5,305 nt of DNA from Methanosarcinaceae archaeon (GTDB lineage: Archaea > Halobacteriota > Methanosarcinia > Methanosarcinales > Methanosarcinaceae). Below, one piece after another: positions 1 through 4,952 of the stretch (the first letter of the stretch is position 1; each line of letters starts with the position of its first letter). Below the pieces are notes generated by a model. That model searched no databases and had not been told where the DNA came from. It saw only the letters and a program-made list of their open reading frames with translations. The translations under genes were made by a program, and so were the position numbers. The stretch is from contig JAFGOO010000038.1 of NCBI GenBank assembly GCA_016926455.1, forward strand, positions 1 through 5,305, given 5' to 3'.

Positions 1-1161
1 ATCGCGGTCCCGGACACTACCAACGTTTGTAAGAAGATAACTCCCAATCACCTGCCTATTTTTGATTGCCTCACCCAGTATGTCAAGTGTTTCTATGGAC
101 ATGGAAGGGCGCTCTAACTGATCAAGAATTTCATGGTTAGCTAGTGAATACAAAAAAGATGCTGCCGATAGGTCTGCAGGATCAGTATTACGTTTGAAAT
201 CTTGGGTATCCGTCCGTATACCATACAGGAGGGCAGTAGCCAGTTCATTTTCGATACTGATGTTCAGTTCTTGGAGATATTTGGTTAGTATTGTGGAAGT
301 TGCACCCACATTGGGGCGTACATCAATATAGTCGGCGTCGATTTCTACCTCACCGCTTGGGTGATGGTCTATTACAATACCTACGTGAGAATTGGAAGGC
401 AGCATGTTGTTTGAGCCTGGCACGGCACAATCTACCAGTGCTATGTGATCAAAATTCGAAATATCACTTTTTTCCATACGTTGGAGGTCTATGCCCAGTA
501 GATTCACAAATGCTTTGTTCTCCTGATGCCCGATCTCGCCATGATAAAATATGGTCGCTTCAACGTCAAGAGAAGCTGCAATCTCTTTTAGGGCGACTGC
601 ACTTGCTATGGCATCCGGGTCAGGGTTATCGTGAATCACAATTGCAAGCTTTTTGCCCACAATTTCTTTCAGCCACTGAGATAATCTGGTTCCGCGGCGT
701 ACTGATTCTGCACGTTCCAGTGACCTTGCCAGGGACGTTGCAACTACCCTTGATGGCATGATAGAAAGGTCTGCACCCATTGATTCCATTTCTTGCTTAT
801 TTATTATATCCGATGCCCTTACCACGGTATATATGTCATGAGTCATTGTTTGTTTGATGTTCCTGAGTGCTATTTTGTTTGCATCGGCATCGGAACTTAA
901 TATTAGAATGGCGGTAAGGTCTTTAGTGTTGATCTGATCTAGGATTTTAGGATCGCTGATGTCACCAACAAATGCTTCATATGCTTCTTCTCTCAATGTC
1001 TCTACTTTTTGTTTGTCTTTATCGACAATAACAAGGTCCTTTCCAAGCTCCTTGAGCTCCTTTGCAACTGCGAATCCAATGCTACCGCTTCCAAGAATCA
1101 AATACGTGGGTTTGATTTTTACTTTTGTAAGTGAAACTGACTCTTTTGAAACAGCGGTCAT
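1..1161 (-). CDS. RCK_N (TrkA-N)/DHH-family phosphoesterase fusion, C-terminus cut by window edge
   Basis: The reading frame stays open from an ATG at 1161-1159 to the left edge, giving 387 visible residues. Residues about 18-150 form a Rossmann RCK_N/TrkA-N domain: the glycine motif GSGSIG is at 24-29, and an Asp (D47) ends the second strand, which favours NAD(H)-type nucleotides. Residues from about 170 on are a DHH phosphoesterase domain. It has HDNPDPDA (177-184, metal ligands H177, D181, D183), VDC (D244), IDHH (264-267), GATST (286-290) and GIRTDT (D318), so all the usual metal-binding residues are present. The DHHA1 substrate domain would lie beyond the edge. Relatives hydrolyse cyclic dinucleotides such as c-di-AMP, short oligonucleotides or pAp; which applies here cannot be told. 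It is probably cytosolic, as no membrane segment is seen. The start is well supported by GGAGGT seven bases upstream. It is divergent from purH. Domain calls are firm; the substrate is open. Confidence 0.9.
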   Translation of the reverse strand, partial: MTAVSKESVSLTKVKIKPTYLILGSGSIGFAVAKELKELGKDLVIVDKDKQKVETLREEAYEAFVGDISDPKILDQINTKDLTAILILSSDADANKIALRNIKQTMTHDIYTVVRASDIINKQEMESMGADLSIMPSRVVATSLARSLERAESVRRGTRLSQWLKEIVGKKLAIVIHDNPDPDAIASAVALKEIAASLDVEATIFYHGEIGHQENKAFVNLLGIDLQRMEKSDISNFDHIALVDCAVPGSNNMLPSNSHVGIVIDHHPSGEVEIDADYIDVRPNVGATSTILTKYLQELNISIENELATALLYGIRTDTQDFKRNTDPADLSAASFLYSLANHEILDQLERPSMSIETLDILGEAIKNRQVIGSYLLTNVGSVRDRD

Positions 1162-1168
1162 AATTGCT

Positions 1169-1174
1169 ACCTCC
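1169..1174 (-). promoter_or_regulatory. Strong ribosome binding site of the DHH/RCK_N gene
   Basis: On the minus strand GGAGGT is followed by a seven-base spacer (AGCAATT) and then ATG at 1161. This is a near-perfect complement to the 16S rRNA tail and fixes the start codon. Confidence 0.8.
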
Positions 1175-1182
1175 TTATCTTC

Positions 1183-1207
1183 TATAAATTCTCTGTTCGG
1201 TATTAAG
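1183..1207 (-). promoter_or_regulatory. Candidate TATA boxes for the DHH/RCK_N gene
   Basis: Two AT-rich elements lie upstream on the minus strand. One is TTTATA (1188-1183), the better consensus, but an initiation site about 27 bases downstream would fall at the ATG and exclude the GGAGGT ribosome binding site. The other is CTTAATA (1207-1201), a weaker match, which would start transcription near 1177 and keep the ribosome binding site in the leader. I favour the second on spacing, but neither is proven. Both lie within 40 bases of the transposon-end remnant. Confidence 0.35.
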
Positions 1208-1222
1208 CATTTTTCGGTTAAC

Positions 1223-1245
1223 CTGACATACTCCCAATGCTAAAG
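1223..1245 (-). repeat. Degenerate right-end sequence of an IS200/IS605-type element
   Basis: Read on the minus strand, the end of the tnpB remnant runs into CTTTAG, four variable bases and then GGGAGTATGTCAG. The TAG inside CTTTAG is the stop codon of the remnant. This resembles the right ends of many IS200/IS605 (IS1341-group) elements, where a CTTTAG-centred hairpin is followed by GGGAGT-GTCA. It also resembles the plus-strand copy at 1485-1505 (CTTTAG, four bases, GG-AGTA-GTCAG), with two one-base gaps. The hairpin arm upstream of CTTTAG has decayed here. Confidence 0.5.
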
Positions 1246-1463
1246 ATTTTCGTTATTCAGTGGCGTTTGCATTAGAGTTACTTTAGGGATATCAGTGTTC
1301 TCTTCCATCAAATCTCTTTCTTTGATAAATTGAGATGTGCTTTGACTCTTTGCAATATTAAACAATGCATTGGCATCTTCATACGTGTCCACAATGTGGG
1401 CACTTAAAATCTTTGCCATTCTATTTCCTATAAGACCATAATTGTTACGATAATTGGGGTGTA
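1240..1463 (-). pseudogene. Decayed 3' fragment of an IS200/IS605-family tnpB (zinc ribbon and C-terminal tail)
   Basis: The minus strand encodes the last part of a TnpB-like RNA-guided nuclease, spread over two frames. From 1449 one frame reads RNNYGLIGNR. A second frame carries GKDFKCPHCGHV (about 1417-1382). The first frame resumes near 1380 with EDANALFNIAK, followed by a tail ending ENTDIPKVTLMQTPLNNENL and a TAG at 1242-1240. Joined, this matches the TnpB C-terminus pattern GNR-x-GK-x-FKCPHCGHV-D-x-D-x-NAAFNIA. A one-base loss near 1419 and a two-base loss near 1381 would explain the frame switches and restore the frame. The first CxxC of the zinc ribbon is lost (a Tyr stands where Cys is expected). 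The RuvC-like catalytic region is absent, so no functional nuclease is encoded. The family call rests on motif recognition by eye. Confidence 0.7.
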
Positions 1464-1478
1464 GGGGTACGCTTCATC

Positions 1479-1496
1479 CCATGACTTTAGTCGTGG
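1479..1496 (+). repeat. Imperfect hairpin typical of IS200/IS605 ends
   Basis: CCATGACT (1479-1486) pairs with AGTCGTGG (1489-1496) through eight positions, one of which is a T-G pair that would be a G-U wobble in RNA; only TT separates the arms, so the real loop is likely CTTTAG or TTTA. It is followed by AGTAGTCAG, giving the CTTTAG-GGAGT-GTCAG signature (1485-1505) of IS200/IS605-type right ends. Its orientation is opposite to that of the tnpB remnant next to it, so it is either the end of a second lost element or a rearranged end of the same one. Confidence 0.6.
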
Positions 1497-1548
1497 AGTA
1501 GTCAGTGGATTTTATCACCTTTTTAAAATGATGGTCTTTTTACTCCAA

Positions 1549-1568
1549 CATTGATAATACCTCCTCCC
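1549..1568 (-). other. Orphan ribosome binding site and start codon, reading stops after three codons
   Basis: On the minus strand GGGAGGAGGT (1568-1559) is followed by seven bases and an ATG at 1551-1549, the same spacing as at the DHH gene. The frame then reads Met-Leu-Glu-stop. Beyond the stop the same frame stays open for about 20 codons, into the IS-like hairpin. It could be the relic of a gene start cut off by the insertion, a tiny upstream ORF, or chance. No product is claimed. Confidence 0.25.
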
Positions 1569-1579
1569 AAACCAGAACA

Positions 1580-1585
1580 TTTATA
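1580..1585 (+). promoter_or_regulatory. Probable TATA box of purH
   Basis: TTTATA centred about 35 bases before the purH start codon. With the usual archaeal spacing of 25-27 bases, transcription would start near 1608-1611, giving a leader of ten bases or fewer that just includes the GGTGAT element. A second AT-rich stretch at 1520-1528 (TTTTTAAAA) is a less likely alternative that would give a longer leader. Confidence 0.45.
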
Positions 1586-1608
1586 CCTGATACAAACAAA
1601 CCTGTTGC

Positions 1609-1614
1609 GGTGAT
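1609..1614 (+). promoter_or_regulatory. Ribosome binding site that supports the TTG start of purH
   Basis: GGTGAT followed by TTA and then TTG. The moaC leader at 4944-4955 has the same GGTGATTTA followed by ATG. The shared layout supports TTG at 1618 as the true purH start; no in-frame ATG precedes the first conserved motif (KRALLSVSDK). Confidence 0.65.
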
Positions 1615-1617
1615 TTA

Positions 1618-3234
1618 TTGGTAAAAAGGGCATTGCTCAGCGTCTCAGATAAGGACGGAATCGTAGATTTAGCTCGTGGACTTGAAAAGCTTGGGGTAGA
1701 GATAATTTCAACAGGTGGAACGGCAAAGATCATACGCGATGCCGGTGTCGAGGTCATTGACGTTTCAGATGTGACCGGATTTCCTGAGATGATGGGGGGT
1801 AGGGTAAAGACCCTACACCCGAGAATACATGGTGGACTGTTGTGCCTTCGCGACAACAAGGCCCATATTGAAGAAGCGGAACGCGAAGAGATCAAGCTTA
1901 TCGACATGATTGTCGTGAACCTATATCCCTTTGAGATCACTGTCTCAAAAGCGGGGGTCAACCTCGAGGAAGCTATTGATAATATCGACATTGGAGGCCC
2001 CAGCATGCTTCGCTCGGCTGCCAAGAACTACCGTTCAGTTGTGGTTGTTTGCGACCCCGGAGATTATGGGCACGTGCTCAAGGAACTGAACTCTAGCGGG
2101 ATAGTTTCGGACAGCAGCCGGGAAAAACTTGCAGTAAAGGCATTTAGTCATACAGCAGACTATGACTCCGCAATCGACACCTATCTCAGCAAAACATTAC
2201 TCAGGGAGGATGTAATGCGCCTGAAATTCACAGACGGGGTAACACTTCGATATGGTGAGAACTGGCACCAGAGCGCCAAATTCTATAAAGAAGCAGGTGT
2301 ATCCGGTCCATCTCTTGCAAACGTAAAGAAACTGCATGGAAAGGAGCTTTCCTATAACAATTATGTTGATGCAGACAATGCACTGCAAACAATCAAGGAA
2401 CTCGGTCATGAGAAACACGCAGCAGTGGTCGTAAAACACAACAATCCCTGCGGTCTGGCAACCGGGAACACGCTTCTTGAAGCACTTCAGGCAGCATGGG
2501 ACGGTGACCCCATATCAGCATTCGGGAGCATCATATGCACAAACAAGGTGTTTACCCTAGAAGCAGCTGAGTTCCTGAAAGGTAAGTTTGTTGAGATCAT
2601 ACTGGCGCCGGAATTCGAACGCGATGCGCTTGATTATCTCAAGAAGAAAAGCGAAAACCTGCGGCTTCTTGAACTTCCTGAGTTTAATGATCCCTTCACT
2701 GTTGACCATACCTACAAATACTTAATCGGAGGTTTGCTAAAACAGTCACGTAACATTGGTATTTATGAAAAATGGGATTGTGTCACCGAGACCCCCTTCC
2801 CAGAGGAGAAACGCGAACTCTCCGAATTCTGCCTGTATGCCTGCAAGAGCACTAAATCCAATTCAGTAACCCTTGCGTATGAATATCAGAAAGGCTGTTT
2901 CATGCTGCTTTCTATGGGTGCAGGACAGCCAAACCGAGTGGATTCCATACGAAAACTTGCAGTCACCAAGGCACGTGAGAACCTGAAGGTCATCTATGAA
3001 CGTGAAAAACCCGATGTATCTTTTGACGAGTACTGCGAGAAGAGACTGTCTGAATGTGTTATGGCATCAGATGCGTTCTTCCCCTTCGATGACAGCATCA
3101 TCCATGCTGCAGAGAATAATATCAGATACATTCTTTCACCTGGCGGCTCAATCAGAGACAATGAAGTGATCGAAACTGCGAACCGTCTTGGCGTGTCTTT
3201 GGTGTTCACAGGCATGCGGCATTTTTTACATTAA
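1618..3234 (+). CDS. purH: Bifunctional AICAR transformylase/IMP cyclohydrolase
   Basis: This 538-residue enzyme carries out the last two steps of purine synthesis: formylation of AICAR to FAICAR, and ring closure to IMP. The N-terminal IMP cyclohydrolase half (about 1-195) shows LLSVSDK, STGGTAK, GGRVKTLHPRIHGGLL and IGGPSMLRSAAKN (125-137). The transformylase half has RYGENWHQ (211-218), GKELSYNNYVDAD, VKHNNPCG with the catalytic pair K273/H274, DPISAFGSII, GAGQPNRVDS (434-443), ASDAFFPF, PGGSIRD (508-514) and a C-terminal FTGMRHFLH. Length is normal for the family (bacterial forms about 510-530). Departures from the common consensus are Trp216 where Pro is usual in RYGENPHQ, Asn275 where Ala is usual in KHANPCG, and extra residues just before GAGQ. 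The start is TTG, supported by GGTGAT three bases upstream, the same layout as moaC. Many archaea lack this transformylase and use PurP, so a full-length PurH fits Methanosarcina-type methanogens. No operon partner for purines is visible. Confidence 0.95.
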   Translation: MVKRALLSVSDKDGIVDLARGLEKLGVEIISTGGTAKIIRDAGVEVIDVSDVTGFPEMMGGRVKTLHPRIHGGLLCLRDNKAHIEEAEREEIKLIDMIVVNLYPFEITVSKAGVNLEEAIDNIDIGGPSMLRSAAKNYRSVVVVCDPGDYGHVLKELNSSGIVSDSSREKLAVKAFSHTADYDSAIDTYLSKTLLREDVMRLKFTDGVTLRYGENWHQSAKFYKEAGVSGPSLANVKKLHGKELSYNNYVDADNALQTIKELGHEKHAAVVVKHNNPCGLATGNTLLEALQAAWDGDPISAFGSIICTNKVFTLEAAEFLKGKFVEIILAPEFERDALDYLKKKSENLRLLELPEFNDPFTVDHTYKYLIGGLLKQSRNIGIYEKWDCVTETPFPEEKRELSEFCLYACKSTKSNSVTLAYEYQKGCFMLLSMGAGQPNRVDSIRKLAVTKARENLKVIYEREKPDVSFDEYCEKRLSECVMASDAFFPFDDSIIHAAENNIRYILSPGGSIRDNEVIETANRLGVSLVFTGMRHFLH

Positions 3235-3235
3235 A

Positions 3236-3242
3236 TTTATAT
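3236..3242 (+). promoter_or_regulatory. Probable TATA box of nnr, placed for a leaderless transcript
   Basis: TTTATAT lies just after the purH stop codon, with its centre 27 bases before the ATG at 3266. Archaeal transcription starts about 25-27 bases downstream of the TATA centre, which would put the first base at or next to the A of the start codon. No Shine-Dalgarno sequence lies between, in line with leaderless translation. nnr may also receive read-through from purH. Confidence 0.5.
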
Positions 3243-3265
3243 GATGCAATAAATATTTGGCAACT

Positions 3266-4732
3266 ATGAGAGCAATCACATCATCGCAGATGAAGGCAAT
3301 CGATGCAAATTGTAAATATCTAGGTCTTCTCCCCCTCCAGCTAATGGAAAATGCCGGCTCTGCAATCGCCTGGGAGATAATGAAGAGATTTGAAAGAGTT
3401 TCAGTGCTATTTGTGGCAGGTAGGGGCAACAACGGTGGTGATGCCTTTGTGGCAGCACGGCATCTTGCATCTATAAGCGATTTTGAGATTCGGGTGATTA
3501 TTCTAGGTCAGTCTTCAAAGATTAAGACCGAGGAATCCCGGCGAAATTTTAGGATTCTCAAACATTCTGATGTCGAAATTAAGGAGATTGCGGATACAAG
3601 CGAACTGCTAGAGTGTGACTGGTTCAATTGTGCTGATATTATCGTGGACGCAATCCTTGGAACTGGGATCAAGGGTTCCATAAGGGAGCCAGAATCAACT
3701 GCTATTGACCTACTCAACAGTTCCAGTGCTTATGTTATTGCAGTGGATATTCCTTCGGGTTTTGATCCAGACGGTGGTGTCGCTGATAAATCCGTCCGAG
3801 CGAACCTGACACTTACCTTCCATCGAATGAAATCGGGACTCACCCTGCACGATGCAAAAACATATGCTGGGGAGATTAAGGTTATTGACATTGGAGTATG
3901 TGAGGATGCCGAGAAGTTCGTTGGAATGGGTAATATACAGATGCTCAAACGTCGCCGCATTGACAGCCACAAGGGTCATTCGGGCAGGGTCTTGATAATA
4001 GGTGGAGGCGCGTATTCCGGAGCACCCGCACTTGCTGCACTTGCTGCACTTAGGACCGGTGCGGACATCGTTACAGTGGCGGCTCCCAAAAGTGTTGCTG
4101 GCACAGTTGCATCCTTTTCTCCGAACCTGATAGTACGTTCACTGTCTTCTGGTTTCCTCTGCCCCGACGATTTACCGCAGCTTTCAGGACTAATTGGTTC
4201 TCATGACGTTGTTGTTATAGGGATGGGTATTGGCAGAAGTGAAGAGACAAGAGCAGCGGTTGCAGAGATACTTCCCCTTTGCCGAAAGGTAGTTGTGGAT
4301 GCAGATGCATTTTATGGTCTCGTACTACCGCCTGCGGATGGGTGTGAGATTATAATAACACCACATGCAGGAGAGTTTGCACAGATTCGCGGTAGGGAAA
4401 CGCCGGCAGAAATGGATGAACGTGCAGATGTTGTGCTGAAGTTTTCAGTAGAAAATCATGTAGTTACCCTGCTCAAAGGTCCAGTTGATGTCATATCTGA
4501 TGGTAAGAAGGTTCAATTTAACCGAACAGGCAATGCCGGTATGACGGTTGGCGGCACGGGGGATGTGCTTGCAGGTATTGTGGGAGCTCTTTTCGCTGTA
4601 AATCAAGCAATGGATGCTGCATCCTGTAGTGCTTTCATAAACGGTGCGGCAGGAGAGCTTGCATTTGGAGAACACGGCTTCGGCCTGCTGGCGACAGATG
4701 TTATTGATCGGATTACCGAGGTTATGAAATAG
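3266..4732 (+). CDS. nnr: Bifunctional NAD(P)H-hydrate repair enzyme (epimerase and ADP-dependent dehydratase)
   Basis: A 488-residue YjeF-type protein that repairs hydrated NADH and NADPH in the cytosol. The N-terminal half interconverts the R and S epimers; the C-terminal half dehydrates S-NAD(P)HX, usually with ADP in archaea and bacteria. N-terminal signs are ITSSQMKAID, LMENAG, GRGNNGGDAFVAA (52-64), VDAILGTG (127-134) and VDIPSG (160-165). C-terminal signs are HKGHSGRVLIIGGG (235-248), VDADAF (344-349), TPHAGEF (365-371), LLKGP, GNAGM (422-426) and GGTGDVLAG (429-437) with the catalytic-type Asp433. Both halves look intact and the length is typical of the fused form. I chose ATG 3266 over an in-frame TTG at 3257, because MRAITSSQMKAID is the usual family N-terminus and no ribosome binding site serves the TTG. 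It starts 31 bases after purH and its stop codon overlaps the GGAG of the next gene. Confidence 0.95.
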   Translation: MRAITSSQMKAIDANCKYLGLLPLQLMENAGSAIAWEIMKRFERVSVLFVAGRGNNGGDAFVAARHLASISDFEIRVIILGQSSKIKTEESRRNFRILKHSDVEIKEIADTSELLECDWFNCADIIVDAILGTGIKGSIREPESTAIDLLNSSSAYVIAVDIPSGFDPDGGVADKSVRANLTLTFHRMKSGLTLHDAKTYAGEIKVIDIGVCEDAEKFVGMGNIQMLKRRRIDSHKGHSGRVLIIGGGAYSGAPALAALAALRTGADIVTVAAPKSVAGTVASFSPNLIVRSLSSGFLCPDDLPQLSGLIGSHDVVVIGMGIGRSEETRAAVAEILPLCRKVVVDADAFYGLVLPPADGCEIIITPHAGEFAQIRGRETPAEMDERADVVLKFSVENHVVTLLKGPVDVISDGKKVQFNRTGNAGMTVGGTGDVLAGIVGALFAVNQAMDAASCSAFINGAAGELAFGEHGFGLLATDVIDRITEVMK

Positions 4733-4735
4733 GAG
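4732..4735 (+). promoter_or_regulatory. Ribosome binding site of the small ORF, overlapping the nnr stop
   Basis: GGAG shares its first G with the TAG stop of nnr (4730-4732). Its spacing decides for ATG 4745 over ATG 4739 and implies translational coupling. Confidence 0.5.
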
Positions 4736-4744
4736 CAGATGATA

Positions 4745-4930
4745 ATGGAAAAAGACATCAACCGGAAAATAAATGTGGATATTGAAAGGAACAGGGTGCG
4801 TATAGTTATAAGTCACGGTGAGGACGAGGAAATCATAAAATTGACACTTGACGAAGCGCGTGATCTGCTTGAAAAAGTTCAAGATTCGCTAGAAGATTAC
4901 CAGCAGCGAAAGCAAATACGTATAGATTAG
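4745..4930 (+). CDS. Small charged protein of unknown function between nnr and moaC
   Basis: Not recognised as a named family. The 61-residue product has 16 acidic and 12 Lys/Arg residues, no Cys, and no hydrophobic stretch long enough for a membrane segment. By eye, residues 8-22 (alternating IN-VDIE and VRIVIS) and 31-35 look like beta strands, and 36-57 (DEARDLLEKVQDSLEDYQQR) like one amphipathic helix. ATG 4745 is preferred over ATG 4739: GGAG at 4732-4735 lies nine bases before the first but only three before the second. That GGAG overlaps the nnr stop codon, so translation is probably coupled to nnr. moaC begins 22 bases after its stop. The strong ribosome binding site, tight packing and sensible composition argue for a real gene. 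A binding or regulatory role linked to its neighbours is only a guess. Confidence 0.75.
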   Translation: MEKDINRKINVDIERNRVRIVISHGEDEEIIKLTLDEARDLLEKVQDSLEDYQQRKQIRID

Positions 4931-4943
4931 GATACATTTTTCA

Positions 4944-4949
4944 GGTGAT
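4944..4949 (+). promoter_or_regulatory. Ribosome binding site of moaC
   Basis: GGTGAT followed by TTA and ATG, complementary to the AUCACC part of the 16S rRNA tail. It is identical in sequence and spacing to the purH leader. Confidence 0.65.
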
Positions 4950-4952
4950 TTA

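Noticed and set aside
291..761. 156-residue plus-strand open frame opposite the DHH domain
   Set aside because: It is the antisense shadow of the RCK_N/DHH gene, which has a full set of conserved motifs, and its own product matches nothing recognisable.
1196..1218. Direct repeat TTCGGT (1196-1201 and 1213-1218) upstream of the DHH gene as operator half-sites
   Set aside because: Only six bases each, AT-rich surroundings, no known archaeal regulator motif; likely chance.
1162..1617. CRISPR array, tRNA or riboswitch in the intergenic region
   Set aside because: No regularly spaced repeats, no tRNA T-loop or acceptor pairing, and no recognised riboswitch core; the structure seen is explained better by transposon remnants and promoters.
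1581..2024. 147-residue minus-strand open frame over the start of purH
   Set aside because: Antisense shadow of the IMP cyclohydrolase motifs of purH; serine- and proline-rich junk-like product.
3222..3227. Run of six T at the end of purH as an archaeal terminator
   Set aside because: It lies within the last codons of purH, is short, has no second T run nearby, and may simply encode His-Phe-Leu. Too weak to call.
4445..4882. 145-residue minus-strand open frame across the nnr end and the small ORF
   Set aside because: Antisense to the conserved GGTGDVLAG region of nnr; composition is odd and there is no convincing ribosome binding site.
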